A DNA stretch of 64,000 bases from NCBI GenBank assembly GCA_913775525.1, contig CAJYLH010000002.1:31719-95718 (forward strand), given 5' to 3'. This DNA comes from an uncultured Chryseobacterium sp. (GTDB lineage Bacteria; Bacteroidota; Bacteroidia; Flavobacteriales; Weeksellaceae). Positions 22,825-29,643 of this stretch are shown here, piece after piece; position 1 is the first letter of the stretch, and each line of letters begins with the position of its first letter. The notes below the pieces were generated by a model. That model had not been told where the DNA came from and ran no database searches. It saw nothing but the letters and a program-made list of their open reading frames with translations. The translations under genes and the position numbers were made by a program.

Positions 22825-23289
22825 TTAGTGGCATTTAAAATAATCAAACGGCTCAAGGCAGTCCAGGCATTGGTAGGAAGCCTTACACAAGGTCGATCCA
22901 AACCTGCTGATCTGCTTGGTGTGCTCCGAACCACAGCGTGGACATTTTTTCGGCTTTCCGATATGATGCTCGTCGGCTCCTTTTTCGGGTGGAGTGATTC
23001 CGTAAACCCTCAGCTTTTCCCGGGCTTCATCCGTGAGCCAGTCGGTTGTCCAGATCGGGAACATTTTGGTCACCACTTTTGCGTCCCAGCCGTTTTCCTT
23101 CATGATTTTGATAATGTCTTCCTCGATGGTAAACATAGCGGGACAGGCAGAATACGTGGGCGTAATGATAACTTCACAGGAATTTTCCCCGGTTATTTTC
23201 GCTTCCCGTACAATGCCCAGTTCCACGATGTTGATTACCGGAATTTCCGGATCGGGAACCATTTCTAATATGTCTAAAGGATTTCTCAA
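22825..23289 (-). CDS. paaD: PaaD, phenylacetyl-CoA epoxidase maturation subunit
   Basis: 154 residues. The N-terminal half is a MIP18/DUF59 domain (LEMVPDPEIPVINIVELGIV, TYSACPAM), the family that helps load iron-sulfur clusters. The C-terminal half is a zinc-ribbon-like region with CPRCGSEHT and CLDCLEPFDYFKCH. PaaD is needed for an active epoxidase, probably by maturing the Fe-S centre of PaaE. It lies directly downstream of paaC on the transcript. Confidence 0.92.
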   Translation of the reverse strand: MRNPLDILEMVPDPEIPVINIVELGIVREAKITGENSCEVIITPTYSACPAMFTIEEDIIKIMKENGWDAKVVTKMFPIWTTDWLTDEAREKLRVYGITPPEKGADEHHIGKPKKCPRCGSEHTKQISRFGSTLCKASYQCLDCLEPFDYFKCH

Positions 23290-23456
23290 TCTTTTTTAAT
23301 TCTGAAAAGTTTTAAACGCAAAGTGCGCTAAGTTTTTTTGACAACTACTTGTTTTTAAGTTCGCAAAGGCGTTCTACTCAGCAAAGCCATCAAAGTATAA
23401 TTTTAACAACAGTACAGATTGTTACATTGTGAAACTGCTGCATTGTTCCATTAATC
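23290..23456. repeat. mixed period-8 spacer: CGCAAAG words plus AATGTANC words
   Basis: The paaC-paaD gap has two blocks. About 23315-23395 holds ACGCAAAG, TGCGCTAA and then TTCGCAAAGGCG in partly inverted arrangement. About 23405-23452 holds, on the complement, AATGGAAC, AATGCAGC, AGTTTCAC, AATGTAAC in register. No gene. Confidence 0.55.
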
Positions 23457-24206
23457 TTACCAAGTACATCCCGGATACGCTCTCTGCATATATTGCAGTT
23501 CGCAAAGCATAAATCCGAAATATTCCGTATGATATCCGGTTCTGGATTTCGGCTGCATGAAAGGATTGGTTGGATATTCCAATCCGTATTCAGCAAAATC
23601 TTTCTGGGTAATTGCCAAAAATTCTTCGTAAAGAGCATCCGTGTTTGGGGCGATATTTAGAGCAACCAAATCCTCTTCACCTTCTGTTTTGGCAAATAAT
23701 CCTTTCGTGTATTCCCAGATGTTTTCAATGGCTTTCACCAGTCGGGATTTGCTTTCTTCCGTTCCCTGGGCGAAAATTTTCATCCACGAAGCAGCGTGGG
23801 TGTAATGATACCGTACCTCTTTCAGAGACTTCTGGGCAATAGCGGCCAATTCTTCATTTGCCGAATTGGACAATGCTTCATACATCAGCTTTTGGTATAC
23901 TGCGAAAACATAGACTTTCAGAATGGTATGGGCATAATCTTCATTGGGAAGCTCAACCCAGTGGGCATTGACATATTCGTGCTCGTATCTTAAGAAAGCC
24001 AGATCGTCTTCGGTCTTACCGTTATCGATAACCCTTGAAGCGTACACATAAAAGTTATTGGCCTGCCCCAGTTCATCCAGCGCGATATTCGTTAACGCAA
24101 TATCTTCTTCCAGATAAGGTCCTTCCCCGCACCATGCCGATAAGCGCTGCCCCATAATGAAGCTATCATCTGCCAGTTTTAATAAATAATTGTATAATGG
24201 GTTCAT
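23457..24206 (-). CDS. paaC: PaaC, phenylacetyl-CoA epoxidase structural subunit
   Basis: 249 residues from the ATG at 24204-24206 (MNPLYNYLLKLADDSFIMGQ). The GTG/TTG-type extension upstream lies in the heptad spacer. It has the ferritin-like fold of the epoxidase beta-type subunit: RLSAWCGEGPYLEEDIALTN, LRYEHEYVNAHWVELPNED, KEVRYHYTHAASWMKIFAQG, but without the full set of iron ligands used by PaaA. It forms the PaaA2C2 core of the multicomponent monooxygenase. Cytoplasmic. Confidence 0.93.
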   Translation of the reverse strand: MNPLYNYLLKLADDSFIMGQRLSAWCGEGPYLEEDIALTNIALDELGQANNFYVYASRVIDNGKTEDDLAFLRYEHEYVNAHWVELPNEDYAHTILKVYVFAVYQKLMYEALSNSANEELAAIAQKSLKEVRYHYTHAASWMKIFAQGTEESKSRLVKAIENIWEYTKGLFAKTEGEEDLVALNIAPNTDALYEEFLAITQKDFAEYGLEYPTNPFMQPKSRTGYHTEYFGFMLCELQYMQRAYPGCTW

Positions 24207-24275
24207 TATTTTAGCTTTTGGCTTTTGGCGTATAGCTTTTGGCAAATGGCAAGAAGCTAACAGCCAACTGCTGTT
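24207..24275. repeat. period-7 repeat spacer, TAGCTTT/TGGC type
   Basis: The paaB-paaC gap reads in perfect heptads from about 24213: TAGCTTT, TGGCTTT, TGGCGTA, TAGCTTT, TGGCAAA, TGGCAAG, AAGCTAA. The right end is a degenerate complement of the left. The word resembles that of the 17887-17973 spacer. Confidence 0.65.
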
Positions 24276-24557
24276 TTACATATTTTTTACATCGTTCGGG
24301 ATATCATAGAAAGTCGGGTGACGGTACAGTTTATCGTCTGCCGGATCGAAGAATGCTTCTTTATCCACGCCTTCCGAAGTCACTATATATTTGCTCGGCA
24401 CTACCCAAACAGAAGTTCCTTCTTTTCTTCTGGTATAAACGTCTCTCGCATTCTGCAACGCCATTTCGGCAGTCGGTGCCTGTACGATTCCTACGTGTTT
24501 GTGGGACAATCCCGGTTTAGTCTGAATAAACACTTCCCACATATCTAAATTTGCCAT
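24276..24557 (-). CDS. paaB: PaaB, phenylacetyl-CoA epoxidase subunit
   Basis: 93 residues from the ATG at 24555-24557 (MANLDMWEVFIQTKPGLSHK), the usual PaaB start and size. Characteristic are HVGIVQAPTAEMALQNARDVYTRR and the end YRHPTFYDIP. PaaB bridges the PaaA2C2 dimers of the epoxidase complex. Lies between paaA and paaC. Confidence 0.93.
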   Translation of the reverse strand: MANLDMWEVFIQTKPGLSHKHVGIVQAPTAEMALQNARDVYTRRKEGTSVWVVPSKYIVTSEGVDKEAFFDPADDKLYRHPTFYDIPNDVKNM

Positions 24558-24670
24558 ATTCAAATTAATTTTACAATGTATCAATGTACCAATTTTACTC
24601 CATGAAATGCTTCGACAAGCTCAGCATGACAATAATTGTTACATTTTTACATTGGTATATTGTTACATGA
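24558..24670. repeat. period-8 spacer with a CTGAGC element in its centre
   Basis: Left arm AATGTATC, AATGTACC (about 24574-24590); right arm on the complement AATATACC, AATGTAAA, AATGTAAC (about 24636-24662). In the middle, 24607-24630, lies ATGCTTCGACAAGCTCAGCAT, whose complement contains CTGAGCTTGTCGAAG, a sequence that recurs between genes in many unrelated bacteria (general knowledge, not searched here). Confidence 0.7.
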
Positions 24671-25609
24671 TTATATTACTTCTTTTTGTTGTTTCTCTGC
24701 AAAAGCGGCAGCTGCTTCTTTCACCCAGGCGTTTTCTCTCTGCGCCTTTCTTTTGGTTTCGATGCGTTTTTTGTTGCATGGCCCGTTTCCTTTCAGGATT
24801 TCCATAAATTCATCCCATGGCAGTTCCCCGAAATCATAATGCTGTCTTTCTTCATTCCATTTCAGGTCTTTATCCGGAATGGTAAGGCCTAAGAATTCAG
24901 CCTGGGAAACCGTAACATCAACAAAACGCTGACGAAGGCTGTCGTTGCTTTCTCTTTTCACCCGGTAATTCATTGAGATTTTGGAGTTTGGTGAACTGTC
25001 GTCATTCGGGCCGAACATCATCAGTGCCGGCCACCAAAAACGGTTTAGGGAAGCCTGCGCCATTTCTTTCTGCTGCTTGGTTCCGCGGCAAAGGGCCATC
25101 AGTATTTCATATCCCTGTCTTTGGTGGAAAGATTCTTCCTTACAGATCTTCACCATTGCTCTGGAATAAGGCCCGTAAGAATTTCCCATCAGCATCACCT
25201 GGTTCATGATCGCGGCACCGTCTACCAGCCACCCGATCGCGCCTATATCCGCCCAGCTCAACGTAGGATAATTGAAGATGCTTGAATATTTAGCTTTTCC
25301 GGATAGCATATCTTCATAGGTCGCATCACGGTCAGCCCTGATGCTTCCGTCCCCTAAAGTTTCGGTAGCGGAATACAGGTACAATCCGTGTCCTGCCTCA
25401 TCCTGAACTTTAGCCAGCAAAGCCATTTTCCTTCTCAATGAAGGAGCCCTGGAAATCCAGTTCGCTTCCGGCAGCATCCCTACGATTTCAGAGTGCGCAT
25501 GCTGGGAGATCTGGCGAACCAAAAGTTTCCTGTAATCATCAGGCATTACATCTTTCGGTTCCACTTTATTTTCGTCGTGTACGTATTGTACGAATTTTTC
25601 TAAGTCCAT
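24671..25609 (-). CDS. paaA: PaaA, phenylacetyl-CoA epoxidase catalytic subunit
   Basis: 312 residues of the ferritin-like diiron oxygenase fold. Iron-ligand helices include [19 protein letters not shown] (Glu and His) and [19 protein letters not shown] (Glu, Glu, His). PaaA attacks the aromatic ring of phenylacetyl-CoA with O2 to give the 1,2-epoxide, using electrons from PaaE. The basic C-terminal tail ([14 protein letters not shown]) is typical. It lies downstream of paaE with a repeat spacer of 96 bases. Confidence 0.95.
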   Translation of the reverse strand: MDLEKFVQYVHDENKVEPKDVMPDDYRKLLVRQISQHAHSEIVGMLPEANWISRAPSLRRKMALLAKVQDEAGHGLYLYSATETLGDGSIRADRDATYEDMLSGKAKYSSIFNYPTLSWADIGAIGWLVDGAAIMNQVMLMGNSYGPYSRAMVKICKEESFHQRQGYEILMALCRGTKQQKEMAQASLNRFWWPALMMFGPNDDSSPNSKISMNYRVKRESNDSLRQRFVDVTVSQAEFLGLTIPDKDLKWNEERQHYDFGELPWDEFMEILKGNGPCNKKRIETKRKAQRENAWVKEAAAAFAEKQQKEVI

Positions 25610-25705
25610 AATTAAAATTTTTTAAATTTTAAAATGTAGCAATGTATCAGTTGAACAGTCTGACAATTATTGTTACATTGGTAGACTGTTAAATTGGTAT
25701 ATTAA
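25610..25705. repeat. period-8 repeat spacer, AATGTANC type, head-to-head
   Basis: Left arm AATGTAGC, AATGTATC, AGTTGAAC, AGTCTGAC, AATTATTG; right arm on the complement AATATACC, AATTTAAC, AGTCTACC, AATGTAAC, AATAATTG. Both arms end at the same centre near 25673, so the spacer is an imperfect palindrome of about 75 bases between paaE and paaA. Confidence 0.7.
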
Positions 25706-26791
25706 TTACACATCATAATTCAGCATCACCACATTGGTCGTCGGGTGGCACTGGCAGGTCAGTACATAGCCACGGGCTACTTCTTCTTCGGTAAGCGCGT
25801 AGTTCTTTTCCATGAAGACTTCCCCTTCCAGAACTTCGGCTTTACACGTACAGCACACTCCTCCTTTGCAGGCAAACGGCACCGGAAGATTGTCCTTTAA
25901 TGCTTTATCTAAGATACTTTCTTTTTTTGAGTTGAGATGGAACGAGTATTCATCGTCATCAATGATCACCGTTACCATACTTTCAATATTGGCAATGGCT
26001 TTGAATTCATCGCTCATCTCTTCTGAATTTTCTTCATCCGGAGCGGTAAAATATTCAAATAAGACCTGGATAGCCGGTACTTTTTTGTCCTTCTTCAGAT
26101 AATCGGCCACACCTTTGATCATTTCCGAAGGACCGCAGATGAAATAGGTCGCTTCCTTGACATCGATCTCAGGATGCCTTTCAAAAAGCTGCTCCAGCTT
26201 ATCCGGACAAATCCTTCCTTCAAACAGTTCATCTTCATGTTTCTCGCGGCTTACCAGGTAAATGACTTTCAGCCTTCCATTGAATTTCTGCACCAATGAC
26301 TCGATCTCCGCTTTCTTCATGACATGGTTCATGCTTCGATTGCTGTAAAACAGATACGCATTGGAATCCGGCTCCTGATATAAACTTTCTTTGATGTTGG
26401 AAAGCACCGGGCTGATCCCGCTTCCCGCGGCCAGTCCGATATAGGTTTTCACGTTGGTCGGGTGATACGAAGTATTGAAACCGCCCATCGGAGGCATTAC
26501 TTCCAGCACTTCATCCATGTGAAGGTGTTCGTTGAAATATCCGGAAACCTTTCCGCCTTCCAGCAGCTTGACCAATACTTCCAGCGTATTACTTTTTTCG
26601 CTGGGTGCATTGCAGATGGAATAAGACCGCCGTTCTTCATTTCCGTCGATCATCATGCGGAAGTTAAGATACTGCCCCTGCTTGAACCTGAATTTATCCT
26701 TCAGCTCCTCAGGAATTTCCACGGCTACATTTACGGCATCCGCTGTATCTTTCTGAACCTTTACGGTTTTTAGTTTATAAAATGAATTCAT
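25706..26791 (-). CDS. paaE: PaaE, phenylacetyl-CoA epoxidase reductase
   Basis: 361 residues from the ATG at 26789-26791, which overlaps the paaK stop (TAATG). Domains in order: FAD-binding ferredoxin-reductase domain (RRSYSICNAP, residues about 54-63), NAD-binding domain (GLAAGSGISPVLSNIK, YFICGPSEMI), and a C-terminal plant-type 2Fe-2S ferredoxin with CKGGVCCTCKAEV and a final Cys in LTCQCHP. It passes electrons from NAD(P)H to the PaaA diiron centre. Tight coupling to paaK makes these two the head of the operon. Confidence 0.95.
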   Translation of the reverse strand: MNSFYKLKTVKVQKDTADAVNVAVEIPEELKDKFRFKQGQYLNFRMMIDGNEERRSYSICNAPSEKSNTLEVLVKLLEGGKVSGYFNEHLHMDEVLEVMPPMGGFNTSYHPTNVKTYIGLAAGSGISPVLSNIKESLYQEPDSNAYLFYSNRSMNHVMKKAEIESLVQKFNGRLKVIYLVSREKHEDELFEGRICPDKLEQLFERHPEIDVKEATYFICGPSEMIKGVADYLKKDKKVPAIQVLFEYFTAPDEENSEEMSDEFKAIANIESMVTVIIDDDEYSFHLNSKKESILDKALKDNLPVPFACKGGVCCTCKAEVLEGEVFMEKNYALTEEEVARGYVLTCQCHPTTNVVMLNYDV

Positions 26792-28107
26792 TATCTTTTG
26801 AGTATTCTGTTGATTTTTCCGCCTTCGCATTTCGGCAGGCTGTCCTGGGCGTGAATTTTCACCGCAGTGGTAATGCCTACCCGTTTTTTTATTTCGTGTT
26901 CTATATTTTTTCCGAAATTTCCGACAAAAGTAAGATATTCGGCGGTATCCTGTTGCAGGTGGGAGGATTTTATAAAATCAGCATCGATTTCCACGTCGAT
27001 ATCCAGTGCCACGCACATCTGTTCTTTTTCTACCGGCGTAAGGTAATAATTCGGAACCACTCCCGGAACATGTGAAAACGCTTCTTCGATCTGGCTCGGA
27101 TATACATTAACACCTCTTACGATCAGCATATCGTCTGCCCTTCCAAGGATCGGTTTCATTTTCACCATGGTCCGTTTTCCTTTTTCGTCGTAATACAGAC
27201 TGGTGATGTCGTTGGTCCAATACCGCAGCAGCGGCATGGCTTTCTTTGTTAAAGTCGTTATCACCAGAACGCCTTCTTCTCCGGAAGGAACCGGCTGTTT
27301 GGTGATGGGATCTAAAATTTCCGGATAAAAATGGTCTTCCCAGATATAGGATCCGCCCTTTTCTTCAAAATCTTCCACTGAAACTCCGGGACCGATAATT
27401 TCGCTGAGCCCGTAAATATTAGTAGCGTGAACACCCAGTCTTTCTTCTATATGATGCCTGATGATTTCTGTCCACGGTTCTGAACCGAGCACCGCATATT
27501 TCAGGCTGATCTCTTCAGGAGAAATTCCCCTCCTTGTCAGTTCGTCCGCAATTGTTAAGGCATAGGAAGGTGAACAGCAAAGGACTTCAGGTTTGAAATC
27601 CATGATCAGGTCAACCTGTCTTGAAGTCATTCCCCCTGAGATGGGGAGGACGCTCATTCCCAGCTTTTCAGCTCCGTAATGAAGTCCAAGCCCGCCGGTG
27701 AAAATGCCGTAACCATACGCATTATGCAGCTGCATTCCCGGTCGGGCTCCTGCTGCATTCAGTGAACGGGCAACCACTTCACTGAACAATTCGACATCTT
27801 CTTTGGTATATCCCACGACAGTCGGTTTACCGGTTGTCCCGCTGGAGCAGTGGATCCGCTGCAGCTCATTCTTCGGAACCGTGCATAATCCGAACGGATA
27901 GTTATCTCTTAAATCCTGTTTGTAGGTAATCGGCAGTTTAGCAATGTCTTCAATGGATCCAATATCTTCTGGTAAAAGTCCGGCCTCCATCATTTTCCCT
28001 GCATAAAACTCCGATTTCTCACCCAGATACCGTACCAAATTAACCAGCCGCTTAGACTGTAAAGCCCGCAACTGATCCAATTGTAAATATTCCACTGAAA
28101 AATCCAT
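26791..28107 (-). CDS. paaK: PaaK, phenylacetate-CoA ligase
   Basis: 438 residues from the ATG at 28105-28107 (MDFSVEYLQLDQLRALQ). An ATG seven codons upstream lies inside the operator palindrome and almost on the expected transcription start, so I prefer the internal one. The ANL-superfamily P-loop is HCSSGTTGKPTVVGYT; later motifs are NIYGLSEIIGPG and the hinge GRADDMLIVRGVNVYPSQIE; the C-terminal Lys is in KCEGGKINRI. It activates phenylacetate to phenylacetyl-CoA with ATP, the entry step of the pathway. Confidence 0.95.
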   Translation of the reverse strand: MDFSVEYLQLDQLRALQSKRLVNLVRYLGEKSEFYAGKMMEAGLLPEDIGSIEDIAKLPITYKQDLRDNYPFGLCTVPKNELQRIHCSSGTTGKPTVVGYTKEDVELFSEVVARSLNAAGARPGMQLHNAYGYGIFTGGLGLHYGAEKLGMSVLPISGGMTSRQVDLIMDFKPEVLCCSPSYALTIADELTRRGISPEEISLKYAVLGSEPWTEIIRHHIEERLGVHATNIYGLSEIIGPGVSVEDFEEKGGSYIWEDHFYPEILDPITKQPVPSGEEGVLVITTLTKKAMPLLRYWTNDITSLYYDEKGKRTMVKMKPILGRADDMLIVRGVNVYPSQIEEAFSHVPGVVPNYYLTPVEKEQMCVALDIDVEIDADFIKSSHLQQDTAEYLTFVGNFGKNIEHEIKKRVGITTAVKIHAQDSLPKCEGGKINRILKR

Positions 28108-28121
28108 ATCAACTAAACTAA

Positions 28122-28135
28122 CTAACATTTGTTAG
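28122..28135. promoter_or_regulatory. TetR-type operator candidate in front of paaK
   Basis: CTAACATTTGTTAG is a perfect 6+2+6 inverted repeat placed directly after the -7 element of the paa promoter, over the expected start of transcription. A repressor bound here would block initiation. The TetR-family protein encoded just upstream is the obvious candidate. No second copy is visible at the tetR promoter. Confidence 0.5.
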
Positions 28136-28138
28136 GTG

Positions 28139-28170
28139 TAAATGTAAAAAGATTTTTTGTTTCTGCCAAA
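28139..28170 (-). promoter_or_regulatory. promoter of the paa operon
   Basis: On the minus strand TTTG (28167-28170), 20 bases, then TACATTTA (28139-28146), one base off the -7 consensus TAnnTTTG. Start expected near 28131-28134, in the palindrome. The remaining gap up to tetR (28171-28579) carries degenerate short-word repeats with CACAAAAG and TTAAAG words, and a CTGAGC element, but no gene. Confidence 0.5.
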
Positions 28171-28323
28171 TTTTTATGATTTTCGTCATGTGGACTTTTA
28201 CGATTCAGGAAGATGAGACTCAACACATAAAAAATACGAGATTTTAAGGTAAAGCTTTGCGCACATTTTAAAGCACATGAGAAATAAAATTTTTGATTTT
28301 ATCGTTATTGCATCAAACCGTAC

Positions 28324-28348
28324 GGTCGCTGAGCGGAGCCGAAGACGC
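28324..28348. repeat. second CTGAGC...CGAAG element
   Basis: CGCTGAGCGGAGCCGAAG at 28327-28344, in the gap between tetR and paaK. It shares the frame CTGAGC-N4-CGAAG with the element at 24607-24630 (where the complement reads CTGAGCTTGTCGAAG). Both are single copies in long spacers. Confidence 0.5.
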
Positions 28349-28579
28349 ACTATTATCTATGAAACCTAAAGCAGTCTGTTGAAAAATTTTAACCACAAAA
28401 GCGGCAAAAGATATTTACGGTGTTTTATGAAGTCGATTACAAAGTGTGCAGAAGATCACAAAAGCTTTTAAAAATCTTTGATTTTTTTTCTGATGTGCTC
28501 TAAAATATTTTCAGTCTATCTAAAATCGCTCTGCGACTTATGTGTTCAAATAAACGAAACCATCCATGAAAAGCCAGTT

Positions 28580-29158
28580 CTAGCCATTATGTTTTCCCAA
28601 AAGACCAAACAGGATCTTATCCCGTATTTCATCAGTGATCTCCGTGGTGGATTCTGTATTCCTTTTGAACCAGAAATAGGAATTGTTGAGGGTATGGAGG
28701 ATAAACCTTGTGGTGAAAGATGGCGAACGGAGTTCCCATTGTTCATCTTCGTAAATATCAGCGATCATCTGTTCTACTTCCTGCTGGTAATTTTTCCTCA
28801 GCTCCACAAATTCTGGCAGCCGTTCTTCAAGATGCTTCCATTCATTGGAATAGATATGGGTAACATCACGGTTCTGAAGGACAACGGATAAATGCTTTTC
28901 AATAAACAGGTTCAGTTTTTCCTGTGGAGCAATGTCCCTATTTTTTACCTGCTGAAGCTCATCGAAAAATTTCTGTGCAATCCCGAAACATATCCACTCC
29001 AGGATTTCTTCTTTGGAACGGATATGTGCGTACAGGGAGGCAGCTTTGATATTCAGGCGTGTCGCAAGGTCACGGACAGAACTTCCCATATACCCTTTCT
29101 CTTTGAAAAGTTCTACGGCAACCTCTAATATTTTCTTTTGTTTTTCTTTAAGTTCCAT
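28580..29158 (-). CDS. TetR/AcrR-family regulator, probable PaaR
   Basis: 192 residues from the ATG at 29156-29158 (MELKEKQKKILEVAVELF); upstream in-frame codons lie beyond the -7 element and are rejected. The N-terminal TetR helix-turn-helix is VRDLATRLNIKAASLYAHIRSKEEIL (residues about 29-50). The C-terminal ligand domain is all helical, with KNYQQEVEQMIADIYEDEQWELRSPSF. It lies just upstream of paaK in the same orientation, separated by the paa promoter, which suggests repression relieved by phenylacetyl-CoA as for PaaR of Thermus and relatives. Ligand and target are inference. Confidence 0.85.
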   Translation of the reverse strand: MELKEKQKKILEVAVELFKEKGYMGSSVRDLATRLNIKAASLYAHIRSKEEILEWICFGIAQKFFDELQQVKNRDIAPQEKLNLFIEKHLSVVLQNRDVTHIYSNEWKHLEERLPEFVELRKNYQQEVEQMIADIYEDEQWELRSPSFTTRFILHTLNNSYFWFKRNTESTTEITDEIRDKILFGLLGKHNG

Positions 29159-29168
29159 CAGTAAAACA

Positions 29169-29176
29169 CAAAAGTA
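29169..29176 (-). promoter_or_regulatory. -7 promoter element of tetR, near-leaderless
   Basis: TACTTTTG on the minus strand, an exact TAnnTTTG match, ends only 10 bases before the ATG at 29158. With the usual 5-7 base spacing transcription would begin four to six bases ahead of the start codon, so the mRNA would have almost no leader. No clear -33 TTTG. Confidence 0.45.
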
Positions 29177-29404
29177 CTTATTTTGATTGTAAAAAGGGAT
29201 TTTGAAAATATGATTTTTAAATGCCTGATCCATTCTTATAGAATTCGTTCAATACTTTCGTCAAACACGTAGAGTTTCCGGTTTTTTTAAGATAATATCA
29301 TACATATATCCTTTAATCACGAGCAGCGTCATCACATCCTCCTTTCACTGCTGCACATATCCGATGACTATTGTTCCGAAATTCTTTATTCAAAATCAGG
29401 TAAT

Positions 29405-29460
29405 CGGAAATTTTGTCAATCCATTTTAAGTGAAAAAATATAAATTCCGGAAATTTTGTC
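29405..29460 (+). promoter_or_regulatory. 13-base direct repeat upstream of clpB
   Basis: CGGAAATTTTGTC occurs at 29405-29417 and again at 29448-29460, 43 bases apart (about four helical turns), in the 485-base gap between tetR and clpB. It may bind a regulator of the chaperone gene. The rest of this gap (29159-29643) shows no gene; I see no CIRCE element. Confidence 0.4.
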
Positions 29461-29590
29461 CTTATTTTATAAAAAATCAACAATTGAATACTTTTTGCGA
29501 TATAGCTCCCGAATTAAATGATTGAATATGATGGAAGGACATCAGAATTTAGGTATCAGTTTTAAAATTAACATTAATTCACAGGCTTAT

Positions 29591-29618
29591 GGTCTGAAAT
29601 CTGATGTCTCACATCTAT
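29591..29618. repeat. heptad repeat (NNTCTGA) ahead of clpB
   Basis: Four consecutive 7-base units, GGTCTGA, AATCTGA, TGTCTCA, CATCTAT, in the clpB leader. The same word family fills the end of the window (63934-63975). Confidence 0.5.
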
Positions 29619-29643
29619 CATTTTAACCCAAAAACAAACGGAT

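Noticed and set aside
14317-26830. Upstream alternative starts of paaZ, paaH, paaG, paaC, paaB and paaE
   Set aside because: The extensions use TTG, GTG or lie in octad/heptad spacers or in the preceding gene; the internal ATG codons match the known N-termini of the families.
28478-28891. 137-codon plus-strand frame opposite the TetR gene
   Set aside because: It lies antisense to the well-supported TetR coding region and has no recognisable motif.
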